Made by a program: the position numbers and the translations under genes. A stretch of DNA of 64,000 bases from Synechococcus sp. PCC 7336 (GTDB lineage Bacteria > Cyanobacteriota > Cyanobacteriia > Thermostichales > PCC-7336): assembly GCF_000332275.1 (NCBI RefSeq), contig NZ_CM001776.1, forward strand, positions 3,351,737 to 3,415,736, given 5' to 3'. Within the stretch, counting starts at the first letter, position 1, and each line of letters opens with the position of its first letter. Below, piece after piece: positions 39,873 through 49,600 of the stretch. The notes beneath the pieces were generated by a model. The model did not search any database. It was given only the letters and a program-made list of their open reading frames with translations, and was not told the origin of the DNA.

Positions 39873-41090
39873 ATGACCGATTTGTTTACTCCGGCTCAGC
39901 GTCTCAACAAGCTGCCCCCCTACGTGTTTGCCCGTCTCGACGAACTCAAAGCCCGCACCCGCGAGCGGGGGCTAGACCTGATTGACTTGGGCATGGGCAA
40001 TCCCGATGGCCCCACCCCCGCTGCAGTGGTGGAGGCAGCCCAGGAGGCGATCGCCGATGCCAGCAACCACGGCTACCCCCCGTTTGAGGGCACGAGTAAT
40101 TTCCGAGAGGCGATCGCCAATTGGTACTACCGTCGCTACAGCGTTCAACTGGACCCCAACGGCGAAGCTCTGCCCCTACTGGGCTCGAAGGAAGGGCTCA
40201 CCCACTTGGCTTTGGCCTATGTCGATCCCGGCGACATCGTGCTGGTGCCCAGCCCAGCCTACCCAGCTCACTTTCGCGGTCCTTTGATTGCTGGCGGCAA
40301 CGTCTACCCGATGGTAATGCGTCCCGAAAATGACTGGCTGATCGATCTGAGTGAAATTCCGCCCGAAGTGGCATGCAAAGCCAAAGTCCTCTATTTCAAC
40401 TACCCCAACAACCCCACCTCTGCGATCGCCCCCCGCTCTTTCTTTGAAGAGATTGTTGACTTTGCCCGCACCTACAACATTCTGCTCGTTCACGATCTGT
40501 GTTACGCAGAACTGGCCTTCGATGGCTACGAGCCCACCAGCTTGTTAGAAATCTCTGGCGCGCGCGAGCTGGGTGTCGAGTTTCATACTCTGTCTAAGAC
40601 CTATAACATGGCCGGTTGGCGGGTGGGATTTGTGGTGGGCAACCGCCAAATTATTCAAAGCTTGCGCACCCTCAAAACCAACCTGGACTACGGCATTTTT
40701 GCGGCCATCCAAACCGCTGCCCAAACCGCCCTCAATTTGCCGGATTCCCATCTCAAAACGGTGCAGCAGCGGTACAGCCAGCGACGGGATTTTCTGATTG
40801 CAGAATTGGCAGAATTGGGCTGGGATGTGCCGCCTTCGCGCGCCACAATGTATTTGTGGATTCCCACGCCTCGCACGGCTGAGGGTCAGGCTGAGGATTC
40901 CACGGATTTTGCGCTGCGGGTGTTGGAGACTACGGGTGTGGTGGTGACGCCGGGTAGTGCGTTTGGTGGCGGAGGCGAAGGTTACGTGCGCGTTAGTCTG
41001 ATTGCCGATTGCGATCGCCTGGGGGATGCTATGCAGCGTTGGGCCAAGGCGGGCATTCGCTACTCGCGATCGCGAGCTATCTGTGAGTGA
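39873..41090 (+). CDS. Class I/II aminotransferase, LL-diaminopimelate or aspartate type
   Basis: 405 residues. PLP-dependent, fold type I: DLGMGNPDGPTP near the N-terminus, YPNNPTSAIA, and the pyridoxal lysine K242 in TLSKTYNMAGWRVGF. Proteins of this type in cyanobacteria are called LL-diaminopimelate aminotransferase-like or aspartate aminotransferase; the real DapL role (tetrahydrodipicolinate to LL-diaminopimelate in lysine and cell-wall synthesis) cannot be separated from a general one by sequence reading alone. Cotranscription with the preceding dehydrogenase gene is likely. Confidence 0.88.
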   Translation: MTDLFTPAQRLNKLPPYVFARLDELKARTRERGLDLIDLGMGNPDGPTPAAVVEAAQEAIADASNHGYPPFEGTSNFREAIANWYYRRYSVQLDPNGEALPLLGSKEGLTHLALAYVDPGDIVLVPSPAYPAHFRGPLIAGGNVYPMVMRPENDWLIDLSEIPPEVACKAKVLYFNYPNNPTSAIAPRSFFEEIVDFARTYNILLVHDLCYAELAFDGYEPTSLLEISGARELGVEFHTLSKTYNMAGWRVGFVVGNRQIIQSLRTLKTNLDYGIFAAIQTAAQTALNLPDSHLKTVQQRYSQRRDFLIAELAELGWDVPPSRATMYLWIPTPRTAEGQAEDSTDFALRVLETTGVVVTPGSAFGGGGEGYVRVSLIADCDRLGDAMQRWAKAGIRYSRSRAICE

Positions 41091-42000
41091 GCAGTCGGTG
41101 AAATTGCATGTCGGGCAGGTTGAAGGCATCGCGCGTGGAGCGGCCAAAAGTCCTGCTGAACTAATGGCGGGGATTAGTCATCCCGCCCTAGCTCGAATTG
41201 TTGGGATTTCAACGCTTCTAAAGGGCATAATCTGACCTTATGTCCCCTGGTTCTAGAACACCACAGATGGCAGATTAAAATTTGGATAGCTACTACCTAC
41301 AGTGTCGCAGCGAATAATAGACACCATATGTATTCAGAAATCAAGTTCTCAAGCACTATATATGGAAAATCATCGAACCGTACGTTATGTGTCGAGCTTT
41401 TCCACCATCAAATATGGGCCCACTTCGTAGTAAAAGTATTACCCACAAAAAGCCAGTTTTGAACTTTTTCCCGAACCGCTACCTACAAGAACATATAGCA
41501 ATATAAACCTCATCCATGTTGAGACCTGGAGTTTTCAGACATTGCACTCGGCCCCCTAAATCCCCCACCAGTGGGGGACTTGTGAGAGTCTGTTGGCTTC
41601 GCTCTATACCTTTAATGACCGTGATTTGCCGGTTCGTCTTCCCCGTCTCAAAACCCCAGCTAGCACTGTCGCCAAGTCCCCCAGAATGGGGGATTTAGGG
41701 GGCGAATGCAGTGCTTAACAGCGTTAGTGAGGGAGACTAAAAGGTGCCTCATTAAAACTACAGGTTTCTGACTAGACTTGGTTTATGATTCATAATTAGT
41801 TACTTTGGGAAAAATAATGAAGAACTCGTGGTAGCTCGACAGCTTCAGGAAAGCCAAAACGTATGTTTCTAGGTCGTTCCTATTGATTGTTGTCTGTAAA
41901 AAGGGCCAAATCAGGTAGCTAAGCAGTTGAAAGCGATGGAATTTTGGGCGAGAGCTGACATGAATGTTTATGTCCTTAATGTTTCTCTCAGGAAAGAAAG
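41091..42000. other. 910-bp intergenic region containing a miniature element
   Basis: Gene-poor and less GC-rich than its surroundings. Apart from the inverted-repeat element at 41544-41714 nothing is recognised. The right end has AGGAAAG, the ribosome-binding site of the small gene at 42001. Confidence 0.65.
41544..41714. mobile_element. 171-bp miniature inverted-repeat element
   Basis: The left end (41544-41582) and right end (41673-41714) are inverted copies of about 40 bp: each has a GCACT-type tip, CCCCCTAAATCCCCC, a three- or four-base spacer and TGGGGGACTTG. Each arm can also fold on itself. The 90-bp interior has no coding potential. Single arms of the same repeat occur at 26629 and 49775. 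This fits a non-autonomous (MITE-like) element; the transposase family is not known. Confidence 0.8.
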
Positions 42001-42246
42001 ATGTTGACTCGAGATACGGACAAAGTATTGAGCTTACTGCTCATGCGTTTTGACTTGTACCCCAATTCGGCAATTCCTGTAGCGGAAGCTTGGCTAGCCA
42101 AACGTTCCGACCGCTCTTGGGACGATCTAGCACAGTTTATTATCGAGGACAGGGTTGTTTATGAAGGGGGAGTGCTGATTGACCAGCCCTTGCAGCAGCA
42201 ACAGAAAAAGAATTTTCAAAGAATTTACCGAGGTCGTTTACTTTGA
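42001..42246 (+). CDS. Small hypothetical protein
   Basis: 81 residues with a good ribosome-binding site, AGGAAAG, five bases before the ATG. The sequence (LTRDTDKVLSLLLMRFDLYP, WLAKRSDRSWDDLAQFIIED) looks like a soluble helical protein with a basic, glutamine-rich tail. No family recognised. Confidence 0.6.
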   Translation: MLTRDTDKVLSLLLMRFDLYPNSAIPVAEAWLAKRSDRSWDDLAQFIIEDRVVYEGGVLIDQPLQQQQKKNFQRIYRGRLL

Positions 42247-42474
42247 ATGATGAATGACTTTTCTGCCAAAATATGACACGACCTATCTCAGGTGGCAAGA
42301 GGGGACAGATAGTGCCTTGGGGCAAGCGGGATAGCCAAAATTATAGCGAGAAACGCGATTTCAGACTCAGGTTCTACAGTTTCTGGGTTTTTGAGGCATC
42401 GCCAAAAGCTCGGAAGAGCCAAGTCTTGGCCCCCTTGCAATTAGTCTATTTTGCGTTGCTTTACAAGCGGCTTC

Positions 42475-45400
42475 TCAGAGGTGATTGGTTCCACTGGAGC
42501 GATCGAGCGGAGGCAAGATGACCCGAAAACAGGTCTGGTTGGAACCACTTTCTACGGTGATGGTGCCGTTGAGCCGAGTGACGAACTTTTTCACCAGGTT
42601 CAGCCCCAATCCAGTGCCCCGCTTACTCCAGCGATCGCCCTTCACTGCCCGATAAAAGGGTTCGAACAACTGGGCTTGCTCCTCAGGGGCGATCTCGGCC
42701 CCCGTGTTGCAAATCCGAAACTGAATCTGTCTGTCTGCGACGGGGGATGAGTCAGCAGTATCGATACCGGAGGCGACGGATAGTATCTGGTTGACCTCGA
42801 GATGAATCTGCTCGCCAGCAGGTGTGTATTTACAGGCATTGTTCAGTAGTTCGGATAGGATTCTGCGCAACACTGAAGCATCTGTCACGAACGGCGGCAC
42901 ATCGGGCGCAATCTCCACCTCGAAGGTTTGCTGTTGCTGGCGTGCCCGTTCCTCCAGCCCATAGGTGACTTCAGCCAGCCAATCCTGCAGTCTGATTTCA
43001 GTTAAATCCAGGGCATAGGCATTTGCATTGAGCTGTTGCAGGTCTAAAAGGTCATCGATCAGATCCCCCTCCTCTTTGCACTGAGCTTGCAAAATATTGA
43101 GATAGCGCTCCACCCGCTCGGTCTCGGGAGTGTTGCTAGCCGCGATAACTTGCTGCTGTTCCAGAGTGATGCGTAACATGCGGCTTGCCATGTCGATGCT
43201 GGTTAGGGGGGTTCGCAGTTCGTGGGAGACCGTACTCAAAAAATCATCCTTGATCGCGTTCAGCCGCTGTAATTCTTCCATGTTGTGGCGCATGTCGAGT
43301 TCGACTTGCTTGCGATCGCTAATATCGGCGATCTGAAGCAGGTTCATCACCGTATCGGCAACGCGAATTTGTTTGGCAGATAACCTGCCCCAAAATGGCT
43401 TGCCCTTGAAGGTGACATACTTGATTTCCTGGCTCCAGACCCCGTCCCGATCGAGGGCGGCGCGCATGGCGGCCATCTCATCCGGCAGCAAGGGGTATTT
43501 GTGCGAGTGGTCTGCCTGGGTGCCGATCGTCTCTGCTTTGCTGCTGGCTTCGAACAGTTCAACCGCCCGCTGGTTGCAATCCATCACCTGCCAAGTGGAG
43601 GCATCGACATTGAACAGGGCATCGGTGGATTCTTCAAAGATCGCCTCTCGCAGAGCGCGGTTGCGAGAGAGTTCTAGATCCATCGCCCGTTTGCGCTCGG
43701 TAATGTCTTCAATGATAGAAATACCAAACTGAAAACGACCTTCGGCATCGCGAATGATGGAGGTGAACAGATTGCCCCACACGATCCGTCCGTCTTTGCA
43801 GACAAAACGCTTTTCCAGTTGAAAGGCATCGCGATCGCCCCTGAAGCACTCATCGAGCAGGCGCTGTTCTGCAGGCAGGTCTTCAGCGAGGGTAATGTCG
43901 GTGTAATCGAGCTGTGCCAGTTCGCCAGCAGTGTATCCCAAGAGGGCTTGCAGGGCAGGGTTGGCGAGGGTGAGTTTGTAGTCGCGCAGGAATGCGATCG
44001 CAATCCCAATTGCCGCATTCTCATAGATGGCCCGAAAGCGGGCTTCACTGATGCGCAGAGCGTCTTCTGCCTGCTTCCGGTGGGTGATATCTTGAAATGT
44101 GCCTACCAGGCCAACAACGTTGCCTGCCCAGTCTCGCAGGGGGATTTTGTTGGTTTCTAACCATCTCTGTTGGCCATTGGGCAAGTTCGCCGTTTCTTCG
44201 ATCCCCAGTTGGGCTTCGCCAGATTCCATCACCCGCCAATCGTCGGCACGGAAAGCAATTGCATTAGCTGCCATCAATGGCAAATTAAAATCAGTTTTAC
44301 CAACAATCTCGGTTGTAGACTGCAAGCCAAGTTTTTTGGCAAGCTGCTGGTTGCATCCTAAATAGACAGCTTCGCGATCCTTCCAAAATACGCAGAGTGG
44401 GAACGTATCGAGCACCGTTTGAATAAACTGCTGAGATTCTCGCAGAGCTTCCTCAGCTTGTTTGCGATCGCTGATGTCTGAGACCGCCGTTGCCCAAACT
44501 ACATCGCCATTTGCCAGTCGTTTCGGCCTACCGACACCCCGCACCCACTTCTGGCGCTGACTCAAGTGGGTTGTAATTCGCCATTCCCAGATCCAGGGGG
44601 TCAGCGCCCGAGCTGATTCCACTATCGACGCCCGCAAACCGGACACATCCTCGGGATGAACTGCATCCCAAAGAATTTGTGAATTTTGCTCGGCAACGCG
44701 AGCGCTAACTTCCCAGAGCTCAAAGCATCCCGAACTCATGTAGCTGACTCGATCGGAGCCGTCAGGATGCAAGACGTAGCGAATAATTGCTCCCGGTACG
44801 CTGGTGGTGATGTCGCGCAGATAGGCTTCGCTTTCGCACAGGGCTTCTTCGGCTTGTTTGCGATCGCTAATATCGGTAATGGTGCCCACATAACCGATCG
44901 CATCCCCATCGGCATCCCGTTCCGCGACAGACTGTCCGTATACCCAGGTCACCTTGCCATCGGGACGTTGAAAGCGATATTCGAGCTGAAAGGGCCGATT
45001 GTCTCGGGCCGATCGATACCATTCGGCGGCAACCCGGTCGCGATCGTCGGGGTGTAGCCCTTGTCTCCATCCCTCCCCCGCCGCTGCTTTGGGGCTAAGT
45101 CCGGCCATCTGGCACCAGCACTCGTTGACATAGATGCAGTGTCCCAAAGCGTCGGTGCGAAAAATGCCCACTGGTGCTGCCGCCGCCAGAGTAGCATCTA
45201 GTTCTAGCTGCAATTTTTCCCGCTCAGCTTTAGCCCGCAGAGCAGCAGTTCGGGCTTCTACCGGTCGTTCCAACTGGAGGGGACGACTTTGCAGCCGTGT
45301 GCCCTTCTCGGCCTCTAGGCGCTTCACCTTTGCCGCCAACGCCTCCGCGAACTGGTAGAGCTCCAGAGGGCTGATGGCTTGTAGCAAGCTGGTCTGGGTA

Positions 45401-46230
45401 ACGATGCCCAATAGCTTCCCTTGCTCTCCCGTCACCGCCAGTTGATGGATGCAGTGTCGATCCATGCACTCTTGCGCAGTCGAGAGAGATTCTTCCGGCT
45501 CGACTGTAGGGATCGGCGCCGCCATCATCGATCGAGCCGTGTAACTTTCTAAGCTCGAACCTAATGCCAGAAACTGCACCAGATCCCGTTCGGTCAGAAT
45601 GCCGACTGGAATTTGTTGGGGGTCAGTGGGGCTGCCGCCAGGTTCCACGATCGCCACAAAACTAACCCTGCTTTCTGCCATCTGCCGAGCGATGGTCAGC
45701 ATCGAACTGTCTGGGGCTGCACAAATCACCTCGCGATCTATCACCTCCACCACTTGACGCAACCGCAACAGATCGAGCGATCGCAAGACTGGTCGCAGGC
45801 TTTCGCGAGCTACCAATCCTATCGGGCGATCCGCTTCATCCAGAATGGGTAAATGACGAATGTGGTGCTGTTGGAACAGGGAAATTGCCAAAAATAAATC
45901 GTTGAAGGCAGACTCGCGCAGGCTGACAGCGGGATGCGACATGACCTGCCGCACGATCGAGCGATCGAGGGGCTGCTGCTGGGCAATCAGATGCACCACA
46001 TCCCGCTCGGTCAGAATGCCGATCGCCTGCCCATCTTCCACCACCAGCACGCAACTCGACCGCGCCTCTCGGTGGAGGCCATCCAGTCGATCGGCCGCTG
46101 TTTTGGTGGTGCTGTGGAGCGCTCGCACGCCGTTCATTTGGGCGATCGCCTCCATCACCGTCGTATCGGGCGAGACCGCCAAGGGCTCCCGAACGATGGC
46201 TGACTTCAGTTCTAATTGTGGAAGAAACAT
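42475..46230 (-). CDS. Large cytosolic sensor kinase: four CBS motifs, five PAS domains, HisKA-HATPase
   Basis: 1251 residues, no membrane helix. Two CBS pairs lie at about 1-150 and 160-290 (ILTERDVVHLI, ILTERDLVQFL motifs), followed by a coiled linker and five PAS/PAC units between about 345 and 975; three are closed by DISDRKQ and two by DITHRKQ or DITERKR. HisKA has H1003 in STVSHELRTPL, and the ATPase domain has LLNNACKYTPAG and GTGLGLNLVKKF. CBS pairs bind adenosyl compounds, so energy or cAMP-type signals may be combined with PAS inputs; that is inference. No response regulator is adjacent. Confidence 0.93.
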   Translation of the reverse strand: MFLPQLELKSAIVREPLAVSPDTTVMEAIAQMNGVRALHSTTKTAADRLDGLHREARSSCVLVVEDGQAIGILTERDVVHLIAQQQPLDRSIVRQVMSHPAVSLRESAFNDLFLAISLFQQHHIRHLPILDEADRPIGLVARESLRPVLRSLDLLRLRQVVEVIDREVICAAPDSSMLTIARQMAESRVSFVAIVEPGGSPTDPQQIPVGILTERDLVQFLALGSSLESYTARSMMAAPIPTVEPEESLSTAQECMDRHCIHQLAVTGEQGKLLGIVTQTSLLQAISPLELYQFAEALAAKVKRLEAEKGTRLQSRPLQLERPVEARTAALRAKAEREKLQLELDATLAAAAPVGIFRTDALGHCIYVNECWCQMAGLSPKAAAGEGWRQGLHPDDRDRVAAEWYRSARDNRPFQLEYRFQRPDGKVTWVYGQSVAERDADGDAIGYVGTITDISDRKQAEEALCESEAYLRDITTSVPGAIIRYVLHPDGSDRVSYMSSGCFELWEVSARVAEQNSQILWDAVHPEDVSGLRASIVESARALTPWIWEWRITTHLSQRQKWVRGVGRPKRLANGDVVWATAVSDISDRKQAEEALRESQQFIQTVLDTFPLCVFWKDREAVYLGCNQQLAKKLGLQSTTEIVGKTDFNLPLMAANAIAFRADDWRVMESGEAQLGIEETANLPNGQQRWLETNKIPLRDWAGNVVGLVGTFQDITHRKQAEDALRISEARFRAIYENAAIGIAIAFLRDYKLTLANPALQALLGYTAGELAQLDYTDITLAEDLPAEQRLLDECFRGDRDAFQLEKRFVCKDGRIVWGNLFTSIIRDAEGRFQFGISIIEDITERKRAMDLELSRNRALREAIFEESTDALFNVDASTWQVMDCNQRAVELFEASSKAETIGTQADHSHKYPLLPDEMAAMRAALDRDGVWSQEIKYVTFKGKPFWGRLSAKQIRVADTVMNLLQIADISDRKQVELDMRHNMEELQRLNAIKDDFLSTVSHELRTPLTSIDMASRMLRITLEQQQVIAASNTPETERVERYLNILQAQCKEEGDLIDDLLDLQQLNANAYALDLTEIRLQDWLAEVTYGLEERARQQQQTFEVEIAPDVPPFVTDASVLRRILSELLNNACKYTPAGEQIHLEVNQILSVASGIDTADSSPVADRQIQFRICNTGAEIAPEEQAQLFEPFYRAVKGDRWSKRGTGLGLNLVKKFVTRLNGTITVESGSNQTCFRVILPPLDRSSGTNHL

Positions 46231-46617
46231 AGTGCGAGTGAAGATGGGCTTGTTGAAGCTTTATCTTTAAAATTCCTCTCCAGCAACCGGCGCAGAACTT
46301 ACGCAATGCTATTAAATACGGCTCTATCCCGTAGATGTTTTTTATTGAGTAGCGAAGAAATTTTTTAATGTTCGGCAGATCGCATTAGAATACCTCACTT
46401 CTGACGTCTGAAAGAGCACTGATGCATGCAGCTAGATGAGGTTGTGGGTAATCTTTGAGTCGGTGCTGTCTTGCAAAGGCGCAAATGCAGGCCGGGAACT
46501 GTTTTTGGATGGATGTACTCGTAACTTTAACCTAAATATATTTAAATCTAAATATATATTATGCTGCCCCAATTTGGCCTGGAGTGTTGTCTAGAGACTA
46601 TTGGCAAAGGTAAGTTT
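46231..46617. other. 387-bp region upstream of the CBS/PAS kinase
   Basis: No gene seen. Near 46530-46560 is an AT-rich stretch with two copies of CTAAATATAT. The region lies between the end of cobN and the kinase start, both on the minus strand, so it should hold the kinase promoter on its left side. Confidence 0.6.
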
Positions 46618-49600
46618 CTAGTCTCGTTGTTCGATCTCCCCCTCCGCCTCCAACATTTCCAGCTCGATCGCCTCCAACATCTCCTTCGAAGCCCCAGACC
46701 ACAACCCCCGTTGATGCGCCTCTAAAAGACGTTCGGACATATCCCGCAGTGCCCAAGGATTTACCCCCCGCACAAACTTTCCAACAGCCTCGTCGAGGAC
46801 ATAACTGCGGGCAATGCCCTCGTAGATAAAATCCGGTACGCACCGAGCGGTCGCATCGTAGGCAAAGACGTAATCCAGCGTCGCTGCCAGCTCGAACGCC
46901 CCCTTATACCCATGCCGCATCGCCCCCGCAATCCACTTGGGATTCACCACCCGCGATCGATACACCCGCCGAATTTCCTGCTCTAGCGATCGCACTTTCG
47001 GCAGCGTCGGGCGAGAATGGTCGCCAAAATAAGCCTTGGGATTCTGGCCCGTCAAACTGCGCGCCGCCGCCACCATGCCCCCCTGAAACTGGTAATAATC
47101 ATCCGAATCGAGCAAGTCGTGCTCGCGATTATCCTGGTTGTGCAAGACAATTTGAAGCTGCTGCAACCGCTGTTCGAACGCCTCTGGCGCAGCATGTCCC
47201 ACCGCCTGCCCCGTATAGGCATACCCACTCCAATTCAGATAAGCCCGCGCCAAATCCGCATCGCTCGACCAGTTTTGTGCCTCGATCAGTCCCTGCAATC
47301 CCGCTCCATAGGCCCCCGGCTTGGAACCAAAAATGCGATAGCTCGCCCGCTCTTGGGCTCGATCTGCCGATAACCCCTGCTGCTGCCAATAGCGAGTATC
47401 CGTTTGAATGCGATCGCGAATCGGATTCTCTTCGCTCGACTCCGGTACCCTGGCCACCGCCTGCACCGCCGCATCGAACAATGAAATCAAATTGGGAAAG
47501 GCATCTCGAAAGAAGCCCGAAATCCGCAAGGTCACATCCACGCGCGGACGCCCCAACGCCGCCACCGGCAAAATCTCGAAATCCACCACCCGCCGCGACA
47601 GCCCATCCCACACCGGACGCACCCCCATCAGGGCCAGCGCCTCTGCCCAATCATCCCCCCCCGTCCGCATGGTGGAAGTGCCCCACACCGACAACCCCAA
47701 TGTCTTGGGATACTCCCCTTCCTCCTGTACGTACCGCTCCACCGCCGCATCCGCCGCCTTTTGCCCCACCGCCCAAGCCGTCTCTGTCGGGATTGCCCGA
47801 ATATCCACCGAATAAAAATTCCGCCCCGTGGGCAACACATCCGATCGCCCTCGTGTGGGCGCTCCTGACGGCCCGCTGGGCACATATCGGCCTGCTAACC
47901 CCAACAGGAGCATCTCGATTTCCCGAGGAGTCTGTTGCAGTTTCGGCCACAAAGTTTCCCGCAACCACTCCAAACAGGTCTTCGCGCTCGGTCCCGGCTG
48001 TGGCGAGAACAGCTTGCCTGCGATCGGTTGTGCGACCCAAGTGCTCGCCAGGAGCTCGATCGCCTCAATCGCATCTCCAACCACGCGGCATTCCCGTCCG
48101 AGCAGAAGTTGTAAATCTTCTGGTAAATACCTGAGCGCCTGACCGGGATCGGCGGTTAACGGATCGAAATCGAGATTGCAGTCTCGGGCGATCGCCTGCG
48201 TCAAGCCCACTTGTCCCGCCCCCGGAAACCGAGCTAGAGCCACCAGCAAATCGATCCCCTGACGCCCCGCTGGATACTGGCCCAGAATATGCAAGCCATC
48301 GCGAATTTGGGCTTCTTTGAGTTCGCATAAATAGCCATCCAGTCGATTGAGCACTTCGGCCACGTCGCGATCGCCAGAAACCTCGATATCCGCCAACACA
48401 TTTTCCTGTTCCAGTAACTTGAGAATCTGCGGCTGAATCATTGGCAAGCGGCGCGGGTCCAAGCTCTGGGCCTCGTAATACTCATCAATCAGCCGTTCCA
48501 GCTCCAGCAGGGGACCGTACAGCTCTGCCCGAGTTAAGGGAGGCGTTAAATGATCGACGATCGCCGCCTGTGCCCGCCGCTTCGCCTGCGCTCCCTCCCC
48601 CGGATCGTTGACGATAAAGGGATAGAGATGGGGTAACGGTCCAAACGCCACTTCGGGGAAGCAATTTTCGGACAGCGCAATGCCTTTGCCGGGAAGCCAT
48701 TCCAGATTGCCGTGTTTGCCAATATGGACGATCGCCCGAGTGTCAAACTGCGATCGCAACCAGGCATAAAAGGCTAAGTACCGGTGGGGGGGCACCAAAT
48801 CTGGCGAGTGATAGTTGAGGCTCGGATCGATATCGAAACCGCGCGAAGGTTGAATGCCTACAAAGATTTTCCCGAACTGAACTCCAGCAATCGGAATATC
48901 TCGATCGTCGGGTTCTCCCCATTGCTGGAGGATCTTTTCGCGGGCTTCAGCAGGCAGGCGATCGAACCAGTCTCGATAGGCTACCGCCGACAGCACCTGC
49001 CGCACCGGCCGCAACTGCAACCCTTCCGGGTCGTTGGTGGCAGAGCTTGTCAGCAGTTTCATCAAAGCTGCAGAATCCGTTGGAATCTCCGGCAGGTCGT
49101 ACCCTGCTTGCTGCATCGCCTGTAAAATTCGTACGCAGCTTTCTGGCGTATCTAACCCCACCCCATTCGCCAGCCGCCCGTCGCGATTGGGATAGTTGGC
49201 CAACAGCAGGGCAACGCGGCGATCGCCCACCGCTGTCCGTCGCAACCGCGCCCAATTCGCTGCCAAGTCCGCCACAAACTCCACTCGATCGCCCTGCGGT
49301 CGATAGCGCACCACCTCCGTTTGCAGGCGCTCGTGCTTCTGTTCCATCGCCTTAAACGAAATCGCCCGAGAAATGAGTCTTCCGTCCACCTCCGGCAAGG
49401 CCACATTCATGGCAATATCGCGGGGCGATAGTCCTTGCGGTGACTCTTGCCATTGCTCGACCGTTACGCCACTCAAAATCGCCTGCAATACGGGAACATC
49501 CAAGGCTTGCCAAACCGCGACTGCCGGATCGCCACTGTCCAACTTCGCCAGCGAGAAACTCGTGGTGTCGATTAAGACGTCGATCGAGGCGCGATCGCGA

